Assembly: GCF_029581195.1 (NCBI RefSeq)
Contig: NZ_CP120737.1
Location: forward strand, 6,611,001-6,675,000
DNA from: Solwaraspora sp. WMMD791
GTDB taxonomy: Bacteria > Actinomycetota > Actinomycetes > Mycobacteriales > Micromonosporaceae
Direction: 5' to 3'
DNA: 64,000 nt
Made by a program: the position numbers and the translations under genes. Below the pieces are notes generated by a model. The model was not told the DNA's origin, searched no databases, and was given only the letters and a program-made list of their open reading frames with translations. The stretch's first letter is position 1. Each line of letters begins with the position of its first letter. This document shows, piece after piece, positions 16,230 through 24,837 of the stretch.

Positions 16230-16969
16230 GCTTCCTCCATCGGGGTCGCCTCGCGCCCACGCAGCACGATGTCGAACCGGAACCCGAGCGCCCACTCCTC
16301 GACGGTGTTGTCCAGGTCGAAGGTCGAGATCAGCCGTTGCCGGGCGGCCGGGTCGGGGATCGAGTTGAGCACCGGGTCGTAGGCGAACAGCGGGTCGTCG
16401 GGAAAGTACATCTGGGTGACCAGGCGCTGGGTGAAGGCCCGGCCGAACAGCGAGAAGTGGATGTGCGCCGGCCGCCAGGCGTTGGCGTGGTTGCGCCAGG
16501 GGTAGGCGCCGGGTTTGATGGTGACGAACCGGTAGCGGCCCATCGAGTCGGTCATCGCCCGGCCGACGCCGGTGAAGTGCGGATCCAACGGTACGTCGTG
16601 CTGGTCGAGCTTGTGCAGGTAACGCCCACCGGCGTTGGCCTGCCACACCTCCACCAGGGTGTCGGGCACGGGCCGCCCGTCGCTGTCGCGGACCTGGCCG
16701 TGCACGATGATCCGCTGGCCCTGCGCCTGGCCGTCGCGGTCGCGGCTGAGGTCGGCGTCGGCGGCGGTGACCCGACCCTCGCCCAGCAGCGGGCCGGTCA
16801 CCTCGGTGAGAGTCTGCGGCAGAAGCACCAGCGGCTCGGCCGGGGCGCGCAGCACGGTGGACTTGTAGCCGGGGGAGAGCAGCGGCGGGTGTACGGCCGT
16901 GTCGTCGCGGCGGTAGCGCGGCAGCAGCAGCCTGCGGGGGCTCGCGTCGGGCGCGGCGGGGTCAGGCAT
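16226..16969 (-). CDS. pcaH: Protocatechuate 3,4-dioxygenase beta subunit (catalytic)
   Basis: Catalytic subunit, 247 residues. The non-heme iron(III) ligands are in place with family spacing: Y117 (GGRYLHK), Y156 and H169/H171 (YPWRNHANAWRPAHIH). The reaction gives 3-carboxy-cis,cis-muconate, the substrate of PcaB. The ATG at 16969 is 31 bp after the end of pcaJ, and the stop overlaps the pcaG start (ATGA). Confidence 0.96.
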   Translation of the reverse strand: MPDPAAPDASPRRLLLPRYRRDDTAVHPPLLSPGYKSTVLRAPAEPLVLLPQTLTEVTGPLLGEGRVTAADADLSRDRDGQAQGQRIIVHGQVRDSDGRPVPDTLVEVWQANAGGRYLHKLDQHDVPLDPHFTGVGRAMTDSMGRYRFVTIKPGAYPWRNHANAWRPAHIHFSLFGRAFTQRLVTQMYFPDDPLFAYDPVLNSIPDPAARQRLISTFDLDNTVEEWALGFRFDIVLRGREATPMEEA

Positions 16970-17000
16970 GGGCGGTTGCCTCCTCGGGGGTGTCGACCGG

Positions 17001-17768
17001 TCAGGGTTGCAGCAGCTGGCGCAGCGTGGCCAGCTCCTGCGCGGTGGGCTCGGCGGTGGTCGTCAGGTCGGGCGCGACCTTCAACGGCCAACCGGTGGCG
17101 GCGGTGACCTGGTCGACCTGCACTCCGGGATGCAGCTGGGTGAGGGTCAGTTCACAGGTGTCCGGGTCCGGGCGCAGCAGGCCGAGATCGGTGATGACCA
17201 GGGTAGGTCCGCGCCCGCGCAGGCCGAGCCGCTGTCGGTCGCCGGGGCCGGCACCGAAGCCGACCGAGGTGACGAAGTCGACGCGGTCGACGAAGGTCCG
17301 TCGGCTCTGCGGCACGATGACGATCACCTCGCCACAGGAGGCGGCGATCTCCGGCGCGCCGCCGGCACCCGGCAGCCGGACCTTCGGGTCGGCGTACGTG
17401 GCACCGATGACGGTGGTGTTGATGTTGGCGTACTGGTCGATCTGGGCGGCGCCGAGGAATCCGACGTCGATGCGGCCGGGCTGCAGCCAGTAGTTGAAGA
17501 TCTCCGGCACCGAGACGACCGCGTCGGCGGTTTCGGCGAGCACGCCGTCACCGATGGACAGCGGCAGCCGGTCGGGCTTTGCCCCGATCGTGCCGGACTC
17601 GTAGATCAGCACGAGCCCGGGGGAGTGGGTACGGCGGGCCAGGTTGGCAGCGGTGCTCGGCCGGCCGATGCCGACGAAGCAGCGTGCGCCGTCGCGCAGC
17701 GCCCGGGCGGCGGCGACGGTCATCATCTCGTCGAGGGTGAAGTGGCTGCTGGCGGCCGGGTCGCTCAT
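17001..17768 (-). CDS. pcaJ: 3-oxoadipate CoA-transferase beta subunit
   Basis: Together with PcaI moves CoA from succinyl-CoA to beta-ketoadipate. The protein is 255 residues of the family-I CoA-transferase type; the catalytic glutamate is expected at E57 in LVLIYESGTIGA. FVGIGRPSTAANLA at the N-terminus and GATYADPKVRLPGAGGAPEI fit PcaJ or the related glutaconate-type subunit. Coupled to pcaI by a 4-bp overlap. Confidence 0.9.
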   Translation of the reverse strand: MSDPAASSHFTLDEMMTVAAARALRDGARCFVGIGRPSTAANLARRTHSPGLVLIYESGTIGAKPDRLPLSIGDGVLAETADAVVSVPEIFNYWLQPGRIDVGFLGAAQIDQYANINTTVIGATYADPKVRLPGAGGAPEIAASCGEVIVIVPQSRRTFVDRVDFVTSVGFGAGPGDRQRLGLRGRGPTLVITDLGLLRPDPDTCELTLTQLHPGVQVDQVTAATGWPLKVAPDLTTTAEPTAQELATLRQLLQP

Positions 17769-18604
17769 GCGGCACCCCCGTCGGTCGGCGCGGCTTCGGC
17801 CGTGTGGTGGATCTGCGTGTCGAGCCAGCGGGTGAACGTCTCGCGGTCCCGGCTGATCTCGTCCCACTGCTGGTAGTAGGCGTTGTCCCGGTCGCTGTAG
17901 CCCATCGCGTAGGAGGGGTGGGCCCCGCCGGGCACCTCGGCGACCCGGGTGATCGCCCAGCCGGGGAGCACCATCGCGCCGGGGCGGGGCTCCAACTCGT
18001 CGACGATCTCCTCGACGGTGACCAGCGACCGTTTCGCTGCCAGGACGACCTCCTTGTGCACCCCGGTGATGCCCCACACCTGGACGTTGCCCTGTCGGTC
18101 GGCGCGTTGGGCGTGCACGATGCCGACGTCGGGGTTGAGCGCCGGTACGGCGGTCAGCACCTCGCCGGTGAACGGGCAGGTGATCGGCGCGATGGTGGCG
18201 GTGTGGGCGACCAGGTCGGTGCCGACGTAGCCGCGCAGGACGGCGAAGGGCAGCCCGGCTGCGCCGGCGACGTACCGGTTGGCCATGCCGGCGTGGCTGT
18301 GTTCCTCGATCTCCAGTGGCCGGGGCCAGCCGCGCTGCACCGCGTCGCGGAACCGGTGCAGCGATCCGACGCCGGGGTTTCCCGCCCAGCTGAAGATCAG
18401 CTTGCGGGCGCAGCCGGCACCGATCAGCTGGTCGTAGACGATGTCCGGGGTCATCCGGATCAGCGTCAGGTCCCGCCGGCCCTGTCGGATGATCTCCTGC
18501 CCGGCGGCGGTGGGGATCAGGTGGGTGAAGCCCTCCAGGGCGACGCTGTCGCCGTCGTGGACGAGCTCGGCGACAGCGTCGGACAGTGAGGAGATTTCAC
18601 CCAT
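17765..18604 (-). CDS. pcaI: 3-oxoadipate CoA-transferase alpha subunit
   Basis: Alpha subunit (279 residues) of the succinyl-CoA:3-ketoacid transferase. Family features are VALEGFTHLIPTAAGQEIIRQ near the start and KLIFSWAGNPGVGSLHRF. It is the first gene of the pcaIJHGBDC-pcaR run, in which most neighbours overlap or lie within about 30 bp. Its promoter region holds a GTTCG-N5-CGAAC element 32 bp upstream. Confidence 0.9.
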   Translation of the reverse strand: MGEISSLSDAVAELVHDGDSVALEGFTHLIPTAAGQEIIRQGRRDLTLIRMTPDIVYDQLIGAGCARKLIFSWAGNPGVGSLHRFRDAVQRGWPRPLEIEEHSHAGMANRYVAGAAGLPFAVLRGYVGTDLVAHTATIAPITCPFTGEVLTAVPALNPDVGIVHAQRADRQGNVQVWGITGVHKEVVLAAKRSLVTVEEIVDELEPRPGAMVLPGWAITRVAEVPGGAHPSYAMGYSDRDNAYYQQWDEISRDRETFTRWLDTQIHHTAEAAPTDGGAA

Positions 18605-18626
18605 GCCACATCCCCGGTGCGTGTGT

Positions 18627-18650
18627 AGAACAATCGTTCGCTAAGCGAAC
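18627..18650. promoter_or_regulatory. Probable PcaR binding site before pcaI
   Basis: An AGAAC half-site (18627-18631) followed by the inverted repeat GTTCG-CTAAG-CGAAC (18636-18650). The same layout with the same spacing occurs at 19951-19974. The pcaI start is 22-46 bp away and the site runs over the pobA stop codon at 18641-18643. IclR regulators of this branch are known to bind three-part repeats, two inverted and one direct. Confidence 0.6.
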
Positions 18651-19864
18651 GGTACGGTCGGCCGCACCGGCGTGTCAACGCGCCGGCTCCAGTCCAACGG
18701 CAACCCCACGTAGTTCTCCGCGAGGGTGGTCGCCGCCGCCGTCGAGGTGGCGACGTACTCGAGTTGGGCGATCTGCAACCGGTGGGAGAACTCGTCGGCG
18801 TCGGCCGGTCGGTGCAGCAACCCGGTCATCCAGGACGAGAAGTGCTGCACCCGCCAGATCCGTCGCAGGCATCGGGCCGAGTACTCGTCGAGCCCGGTGC
18901 CCCGTCCCAGCTTGAACCAGCTGGTCAGCGCCTCGGCCAGGAACCGCACGTCGGCCACCGCCAGGTTGAGCCCCTTCGCGCCGGTCGGCGGCACGATGTG
19001 GGCCGCGTCGCCGGCGAGGAACAGCCGACCGTGGCGCATCGGTTCGGTAACGAAACTGCGCATCGGCGTCACCCCCTGCTCCAGGATCGGACCTTCCTTG
19101 AGGGTGAAGCCGTCGTCGGTGGCCAGCCGGGTGTGCAACTCGTCCCAGATCCGGGCGGCCGGCCAGTCGGCCAGGTCGGTCTCGTTGGGAACCTGCAGGT
19201 AGAGCCGGGTCACCTCGGGGCTGCGCATGCTGTGCAGAGCGAAGCCGTGCTCGTGGTGGGTGTAGATGAGCTCGTGCGCCGACGGCGCGGCCTGGGCCAG
19301 GATCCCCAACCAGCTGAACGGGTAGGTGTGCTCGACGGTGCGTCGGGCCGTCTCGGGGATGGCGCCCCGGCAGACTCCATGGAAACCGTCGCAGCCGGCG
19401 ACGACCAGGCAGTGCAGTTCGCGTATGGTGCCCTCGTGCTCGAACCGGACCACCGGGGCGTCGCTGTCGATGCCGTCCAGGCTGACGTCGGAGACTTCGA
19501 ACAGGATCTCGCCGCCGGCGGCCAGCCGGGCGGCGATCAGGTCCTTGACCACTTCCTGCTGGCCGTAGACGGTGATCGACCGTCCGCTGGTCAGCGCGGC
19601 CAGGTCGATGCGTCGCGACACGCCGTCGAAGCGCAGATCAAGGCCGGTGTGGACGAGTCCTTCCCGGCGCATCCGGTCGCCGACGCCGGTGTCGGCGAGC
19701 AGTTGTGCCGTGTCGTGTTCGAGCACGCCGGCCCGGACCCGGCGCTCGACGTACGACCGGCTGCGGGTTTCCAGCACCACGGAGTCGATACCCTCCAGGT
19801 GCAGCAGGTGGGAGAGCATCAGCCCCGCCGGTCCCGCTCCGATGATGCCAACCTGGGTGCGCAC
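18641..19864 (-). CDS. pobA: 4-hydroxybenzoate 3-monooxygenase (p-hydroxybenzoate hydroxylase)
   Basis: Flavoprotein (407 residues) that hydroxylates 4-hydroxybenzoate to protocatechuate using NAD(P)H and O2. The FAD-binding fingerprint is GIIGAGPAG (6-14). The bridging motif is in VVAGCDGFHGVCR, and the second FAD motif in LFLAGDAAHIVPPTGAKGLN. The frame opens at 19915, but the GTG at 19864 has a strong GGGAGGGA about 8 nt before it and starts right at the dinucleotide fold, giving a length close to known PobA (about 394). It precedes pcaI on the same strand by 36 bp, but has its own divergent promoter with the importer. Confidence 0.94.
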   Translation of the reverse strand: MRTQVGIIGAGPAGLMLSHLLHLEGIDSVVLETRSRSYVERRVRAGVLEHDTAQLLADTGVGDRMRREGLVHTGLDLRFDGVSRRIDLAALTSGRSITVYGQQEVVKDLIAARLAAGGEILFEVSDVSLDGIDSDAPVVRFEHEGTIRELHCLVVAGCDGFHGVCRGAIPETARRTVEHTYPFSWLGILAQAAPSAHELIYTHHEHGFALHSMRSPEVTRLYLQVPNETDLADWPAARIWDELHTRLATDDGFTLKEGPILEQGVTPMRSFVTEPMRHGRLFLAGDAAHIVPPTGAKGLNLAVADVRFLAEALTSWFKLGRGTGLDEYSARCLRRIWRVQHFSSWMTGLLHRPADADEFSHRLQIAQLEYVATSTAAATTLAENYVGLPLDWSRRVDTPVRPTVPFA

Positions 19865-19950
19865 GCTGCTCCCTCCCCCTGCCGGATTGGCAGAGTATCT
19901 TCCGATATGCGACATTGACGTGAGCCGGGGTAGCCCGTACGTTCATCATA

Positions 19951-19974
19951 AGAACCACCGTTCGGTACGCGAAC
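19951..19974. promoter_or_regulatory. Probable PcaR binding site between pobA and the importer
   Basis: AGAAC (19951-19955) then GTTCG-GTACG-CGAAC (19960-19974), the same layout as the site before pcaI. A further GTTC at 19941-19944 pairs with the GAAC of the first part. The site lies 41 bp before the binding-protein start and 87 bp before pobA, so it could control both directions. Confidence 0.6.
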
Positions 19975-20014
19975 ACCCCCGATCGGTCACACCCATCCCT
20001 CAACTGGAGGTCCC

Positions 20015-20974
20015 ATGCGACGGCCCCTCGTCGCCCTCACTCTGGCAACCGCGCTGCTGGTCGCCGCCTGTGGTTCCGACTCGTCCTCCGACGAGGCCGA
20101 CGGCACCGGCGAAGTAACCGATGTCACCGTCGGCGTCATCCCGATCGTCGACGTCGCACCGATCTACCTCGGTGACGAGAAGGGCTTCTTCGCCAAGCGC
20201 GGCATCAACCTGACGATGGAGAGCGGCCAGGGCGGCGCCGCCATCGTCCCTGGTGTCGTCAGTGACCAGTTCCAGTTCGGCTTCAGCAACGTCACCTCGC
20301 TGATGACCGCCCAGGTCAGCGACGTGCCGATCAAGGTCGTTTCCAACGGGGTGGCCTCGACCGGCAGCACCGACGGTGACTTCGGTGGCGTCGCGGTCAA
20401 GGGTGACAGCCCGATCCAGACGGCTGCCGACCTGGCCGGCAAGAAGGTCGCGGTCAACACCCTCAAGAACATCGGCGACACCAGCGTCCGCGAGTCGGTC
20501 CGCAAGGCCGGCGGCGACCCCGAGAACATCGAGTTCGTCGAGATGCCGTTCCCCCAGATGCCCGCCGCGCTGGAAAACGGCGACATCGACGCGGCCTGGA
20601 TGGTCGAGCCGTCGCTGACCGTCGCCAAGGACGCCGGTGCCCGGGTCGTCGCGTGGAACTTCGTCGACACCGCTCCCGAGCTGACCGTCGCGGTCTACTT
20701 CACCAGCACGAAGCTGGCCCAGGAGAACCCCGACCTGGTCACCCGCTTCCAGGAGGCGATGGCCGAGTCGCTGTCCTACGCCAACGCCCACCCGGACGAG
20801 GTGCGTGACGTGCTGCGCAGCTACACCGACATCGACCAGGCCATCCTGGACGCGATGACGCTGCCGCAGTGGCCGGCGGAGATCAACCGTGCGTCGATCG
20901 AGCGGGTCGCCGAGCTCGGTCTCGCCGACGGCGTCTTCGACTCCGAGCCGGATCTGGACGCGCTGCTGCCGTGA
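20015..20974 (+). CDS. ABC importer solute-binding lipoprotein (SsuA/NMT1 type), probable aromatic acid uptake
   Basis: A 319-residue lipoprotein (lipobox LVAAC, C19) of the nitrate/sulfonate/taurine/thiamine-precursor binding family: VGVIPIVDVAPIYLGDEKGF near the start, then DLAGKKVAVNTLKNIGD and EMPFPQMPAALENGDIDAAW. The ATG is preceded by GGAGG. It is the first gene of a four-gene run with two permeases and an ATPase, followed by pcaF and divergent from pobA. Context points to 4-hydroxybenzoate, protocatechuate or a related aromatic acid as ligand; the family alone does not tell. Confidence 0.85.
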   Translation: MRRPLVALTLATALLVAACGSDSSSDEADGTGEVTDVTVGVIPIVDVAPIYLGDEKGFFAKRGINLTMESGQGGAAIVPGVVSDQFQFGFSNVTSLMTAQVSDVPIKVVSNGVASTGSTDGDFGGVAVKGDSPIQTAADLAGKKVAVNTLKNIGDTSVRESVRKAGGDPENIEFVEMPFPQMPAALENGDIDAAWMVEPSLTVAKDAGARVVAWNFVDTAPELTVAVYFTSTKLAQENPDLVTRFQEAMAESLSYANAHPDEVRDVLRSYTDIDQAILDAMTLPQWPAEINRASIERVAELGLADGVFDSEPDLDALLP

Positions 20975-21834
20975 CAGCGGTCGACAACACCCCGGTCGGG
21001 GCCGGCACCGCCGGCCCCGACCGGGGCACGTCAGCATCCGGGCCCCGGCCGACGCGTCGGCGCCGGCCGTCGAACCTGCTGCTCGGCCTCGCCGGGCTGA
21101 CCGGCCTGCTCGCCGTGGTGCAGATCCTGCCGGCCACGCCGCTGGTGTCGGCCCGGTACCTGCCGCCGGCCACCGAGATCCTCGCCGCGCTGGTCGACCT
21201 GCTCGGCGAAGGCCGCTTCTGGGTGGCGCTCGGCGACACCCTCACCGCGTGGGCGATCGGGTTGGCCATCGCCGTCGGCGCCGGCATCGCGCTGGGAGTG
21301 CTGATCGGTACGGTGCCGCTGCTGCGGGCCCTGACCGCCTCGACGGTCGAGTTCCTGCGCCCGATCCCGTCAGTGGCGCTGATCCCGCTCGCCGTACTGC
21401 TCTACGGCACCGGCATCGAGTCCACCCTGCTGCTGGTCGTCTACGCCGCCTTCTGGCAGGTGCTGGTCCAGGTGCTCTACGGCGTACAGGACGTCGACCC
21501 GGTCGCCGACGAGACCGCCCGCAGCTACGGCCTGGGCACCTGGGCCCGGGTCCGACACGTCGTCTGGCCCACCGCGCTGCCGTACGTGATGACCGGCGTA
21601 CGACTGGCCGCGGCCGTCGCCCTGGTGCTGGCGATCACCGCAGAGCTGGTGATCGGTGCCCCGGGGCTCGGCAACCGGATCGCGGTCGCCCAGACCTCCG
21701 GTGCCGTGCCGTTGATGTACGCCCTGGTGGTGGTCACCGGCCTGCTCGGCGTGGCGATCAACCTGGTCGCGCGGGCGGTGGAGCGCCGGGCGCTGTCCTG
21801 GCACCAGTCGATGCGCGGCGAGGTGATCGTGTGA
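20971..21834 (+). CDS. ABC transporter permease (SsuC/TauC type), first copy
   Basis: 287 residues, about six membrane helices, with the permease signature ETARSYGLGTWARVRHVVWP near residue 185. The first ~30 residues are a charged cytoplasmic tail. The GTG at 20971 overlaps the binding-protein stop (GTGA); the open frame further upstream lies inside that gene. Forms a heterodimer with the next gene's product. Confidence 0.87.
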   Translation: MTAVDNTPVGAGTAGPDRGTSASGPRPTRRRRPSNLLLGLAGLTGLLAVVQILPATPLVSARYLPPATEILAALVDLLGEGRFWVALGDTLTAWAIGLAIAVGAGIALGVLIGTVPLLRALTASTVEFLRPIPSVALIPLAVLLYGTGIESTLLLVVYAAFWQVLVQVLYGVQDVDPVADETARSYGLGTWARVRHVVWPTALPYVMTGVRLAAAVALVLAITAELVIGAPGLGNRIAVAQTSGAVPLMYALVVVTGLLGVAINLVARAVERRALSWHQSMRGEVIV

Positions 21835-22607
21835 CCGGGCTGGCCAAACGGGTGGGCTTCGCACTCGCCCTGCCGGTGGTGCTGCTCGCCGTCTGGTGGT
21901 TCGCCACCGCCGGCAGCACCAGCTTCTACTCCCCGCCGCTGAGCCGGATCCTCACCGTCTTCCCCACGACCTGGACGGCCGAGCGGCTGCTGGCCGACGT
22001 GCTGCCCAGCCTGTTGCGGCTGGCCGGTGGCTACACCGTCGCCGTCGTGATCGGGGTCGGACTCGGCGTCCTGGTCGGCAGCTTCCGGACCGTACGCGGC
22101 GTGCTGGAACCGGTGCTGGAGTTCTTCCGCGCCATTCCGCCACCGGTGCTGGTGCCGATCATCATGCTCTTCGCCGGCATCGACAACACGATGAAGGTCG
22201 TGGTGATCGCCGCCGGCTGCGTCTGGCCGGTGTTGCTCAACACCGTCGAGGGCGTACGCGCCACCGACGAGGTGCTCTCCGACACCGCCCGCTCGTACGG
22301 GATCACCGGGGCGGCCCGGCTGCGGCACCTGGTGCTGCGCGCGGCCAGCCCGCAGATCGCCGCCGGAATGCGCCAGGCACTGTCGATCGGCATCATCCTG
22401 ATGGTGATCAGCGAGATGTTCGCGGCCAGCAACGGGCTCGGCTTCACCATCGTGCAGTTCCAACGCACCTTCGCGATTCCGCAGATGTGGAGCGGCATCC
22501 TGCTGCTCGGCCTGCTGGGCTTCGCTCTGTCCGTGCTGTTCCGCTTCGTCGAGCTGCGCGCCCTGGCCTGGTACCACGGCCTGCGGCGGGCGCAGCGCAG
22601 CTCATGA
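21831..22607 (+). CDS. ABC transporter permease (SsuC/TauC type), second copy
   Basis: 258 residues with about six membrane helices; the loop contacting the ATPase is DTARSYGITGAARLRHLVLR. The GTG at 21831 overlaps the previous stop by 4 bp. Having two different permease genes rather than one forming a homodimer is less common in the SsuABC group. Confidence 0.87.
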   Translation: MTGLAKRVGFALALPVVLLAVWWFATAGSTSFYSPPLSRILTVFPTTWTAERLLADVLPSLLRLAGGYTVAVVIGVGLGVLVGSFRTVRGVLEPVLEFFRAIPPPVLVPIIMLFAGIDNTMKVVVIAAGCVWPVLLNTVEGVRATDEVLSDTARSYGITGAARLRHLVLRAASPQIAAGMRQALSIGIILMVISEMFAASNGLGFTIVQFQRTFAIPQMWSGILLLGLLGFALSVLFRFVELRALAWYHGLRRAQRSS

Positions 22608-22622
22608 GAAAGGTGACGAGCG

Positions 22623-23414
22623 ATGCTCGATGTCCAGGGCCTGCGTAAGGTCTACGACGGACGCCAGCGCCAGGTGGAGGCGGTGCGCGACCTGACCTTC
22701 ACCATCGCCGCCGGTGACCTGGTGTGCCTGGTGGGCCCGTCCGGCTGCGGCAAGACGACGCTGCTCAAGTGCATGGCCGGCCTGCTGCCGCCGACCTCCG
22801 GTGAGGTGCGGCTGCGCGGCGAGACGGTCACCGGCCCGCCGCCGGGCATGGCCGTGGTCTTCCAGGAGTACGGGCGCAGCCTGTTCCCGTGGATGAACGT
22901 GCGGGACAACGTGGAGCTGCCGCTGCGGCAGAAGCGGATGGCCCGGGCCCGGCGTCGGGCACTGGTCGACGAGGCGCTGGCCGCGGTCGGTCTGGCCGAC
23001 ACCCACAGCGCCTACCCGTGGCAGCTCTCCGGCGGCATGCAGCAGCGGGTGGCGATCGCCCGTGCGGTGGCGTACCAGCCGGACGTGCTGCTGATGGACG
23101 AGCCGTTCGCTGCGGTCGACGCCCAGACCCGCGCGGACCTGGAGGATCTGATCCGCCAGCTCTGGCAGCGGCTCGGCGTCACCATCCTGTTCGTCACCCA
23201 TGACATCGACGAGGCGGTCTACCTGGGTCAGCGGGTGCTGATCCTCTCCTCGTCGCCGACGGTGGTGCAGGACGAGGTCACGGTGGACCTGCCGGTCGAC
23301 CGGGATCAGCTGCACACCCGCGCCGATCCGCGCTTCACCCAGCTGCGCGGTCACGTCTACGAGCAGATCCAGGCCGCCAAGCGGGGTCAGCGCGCCCCGG
23401 CCGGCCAGCACTGA
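22623..23414 (+). CDS. ABC transporter ATP-binding protein (SsuB/TauB type)
   Basis: ATPase of the importer, 263 residues. Walker A is GPSGCGKTT (about residues 39-47), the Q-loop is in VVFQEYGRSLFPWMNV, the signature is LSGGMQQR, Walker B is LLMDEP, and the H-loop is FVTHDIDEA. Start ATG at 22623, 15 bp after the permease. With its own ATPase this importer is self-sufficient, unlike the sugar importer at 3052-6118. Confidence 0.93.
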   Translation: MLDVQGLRKVYDGRQRQVEAVRDLTFTIAAGDLVCLVGPSGCGKTTLLKCMAGLLPPTSGEVRLRGETVTGPPPGMAVVFQEYGRSLFPWMNVRDNVELPLRQKRMARARRRALVDEALAAVGLADTHSAYPWQLSGGMQQRVAIARAVAYQPDVLLMDEPFAAVDAQTRADLEDLIRQLWQRLGVTILFVTHDIDEAVYLGQRVLILSSSPTVVQDEVTVDLPVDRDQLHTRADPRFTQLRGHVYEQIQAAKRGQRAPAGQH

Positions 23415-23435
23415 CCTGCCGGAGGGAGCCCTGTC

Positions 23436-24641
23436 ATGTCCGTCGCCTACCTGGTGTCCGGCGTCCGTACCCCGATCGGCCGGTTCGCCGGCGCGCTCGC
23501 TGCGGTGCGTCCGGACGATCTGGCCGCCCACGTGATCCGCGAACTCGTCGCCCGGCATCCGTCGGTGGACTGGGCGGCCGTCGACGACGTGGTGCTCGGC
23601 TGCGCCAACCAGGCCGGTGAGGACAACCGCAACGTGGCCCGGATGGCGGCGCTGCTGGCCGGGTTGCCGGAGCGGACCAGCGGCACCACGGTCAACCGGC
23701 TCTGCGGCTCCGGGTTGGACGCGGTGGCGATCGCCGCCCGGGCGGTGGTCGCCGGGGAGGCCGACCTGGTCGTCGCCGGTGGGGTGGAGAGCATGAGCCG
23801 GGCACCGTTCGTGCTGCCCAAGGCGACCACGGCGTACTCGCGGGCGGCGGAGATCCACGACACCACCATCGGCTGGCGGCTGGTGAACCCGCTGATGCGC
23901 GCCGGCTGGGGCACCGACTCGATGCCGGAGACCGCCGAGAACGTGGCGGCCGAGTACGGCGTCGAGCGTACGGCGCAGGACGCCTTCGCGTTGCGGTCCC
24001 AGCAGCGGGCCGCCCGGGCACAGGCCGGCGGCCGGCTGGCCGCCGAGATCACCCCGGTCGAGGTGCCGCAGGGCCGCAAGGGCACCGTGACCGTCGCGGT
24101 CGACGAACACCCGCGGGAGACCTCGGCGGAGAAGCTCGCCGCGCTGCCGACGCCGTTCCGCGACGGCGGTACGGTGACCGCCGGCAACTCCTCAGGGGTC
24201 AACGACGGTGCGGCGGCGCTGCTGGTCGCCAGCGCCGCCGCCGTCCAGCGGTACGGGCTGACCCCACTGGCCCGGGTGGTCGGGGCGGCCACCGCCGGGG
24301 TCGCTCCCCGGGTGATGGGGATCGGCCCGGTGCCGGCGACCCGGCGACTGCTCGACCGCCTCGACGTCGCACTCTCCGACGTGGATGTGATCGAGTTGAA
24401 CGAGGCGTTCGCGGCGCAGGCCGTCGCGGTGCTCCGCGAGCTGGGCATACCGGAGGACGCCGAGCACGTCAATCCGAACGGAGGGGCGATCGCCCTCGGG
24501 CATCCGCTCGGTGCCAGCGGTGCGCGGCTGGCGCTGACCGCGGCGCTGGAGCTGCGCGAACGGTCCGCTCAGCGGGCCCTGTGCACCATGTGCATCGGGG
24601 TCGGGCAGGGCATCTCGTTGCTGCTGGAGTCAGCCCGCTGA
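23436..24641 (+). CDS. pcaF: 3-oxoadipyl-CoA thiolase
   Basis: Last step of the pathway: splits beta-ketoadipyl-CoA with CoA into succinyl-CoA and acetyl-CoA. The protein is 401 residues. The acyl-accepting cysteine is C90 (NRLCGSG), the histidine is H356 ([11 protein letters not shown]), and the second cysteine is C386 ([10 protein letters not shown]). GGAGGGA lies about 8 nt before the ATG. It is 21 bp downstream of the ABC ATPase and on the opposite strand to the other pca genes, so expression with the importer is likely. A general acetyl-CoA acetyltransferase role is possible, but context favours PcaF. Confidence 0.92.
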   Translation: MSVAYLVSGVRTPIGRFAGALAAVRPDDLAAHVIRELVARHPSVDWAAVDDVVLGCANQAGEDNRNVARMAALLAGLPERTSGTTVNRLCGSGLDAVAIAARAVVAGEADLVVAGGVESMSRAPFVLPKATTAYSRAAEIHDTTIGWRLVNPLMRAGWGTDSMPETAENVAAEYGVERTAQDAFALRSQQRAARAQAGGRLAAEITPVEVPQGRKGTVTVAVDEHPRETSAEKLAALPTPFRDGGTVTAGNSSGVNDGAAALLVASAAAVQRYGLTPLARVVGAATAGVAPRVMGIGPVPATRRLLDRLDVALSDVDVIELNEAFAAQAVAVLRELGIPEDAEHVNPNGGAIALGHPLGASGARLALTAALELRERSAQRALCTMCIGVGQGISLLLESAR

Positions 24642-24646
24642 GCGTC

Positions 24647-24671
24647 GCCCGAGGCGGCTACGCCGTCGGGC
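24647..24671 (+). terminator. Hairpin after pcaF
   Basis: GCCCGA pairs with TCGGGC, enclosing a further 4-bp stem with one bulged base, 6 bp after the pcaF stop. AGCTTTCC follows. It probably ends the importer-pcaF transcript. Confidence 0.45.
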
Positions 24672-24837
24672 AGCTTTCCGGCATTGTCGTGAATCTGCCA
24701 GCGGTGCACATTCTACCGTCGCGGCGCTACCATGGGCCGGCGTACCGCGCGGGGCGGCCGGGGCGCTGCCGGTGCCGCCGCGCGTAGTTGACCGTGCACA
24801 GCGGTGCGACGGGCGTCGCAGGAGGCTGAAGGACACG

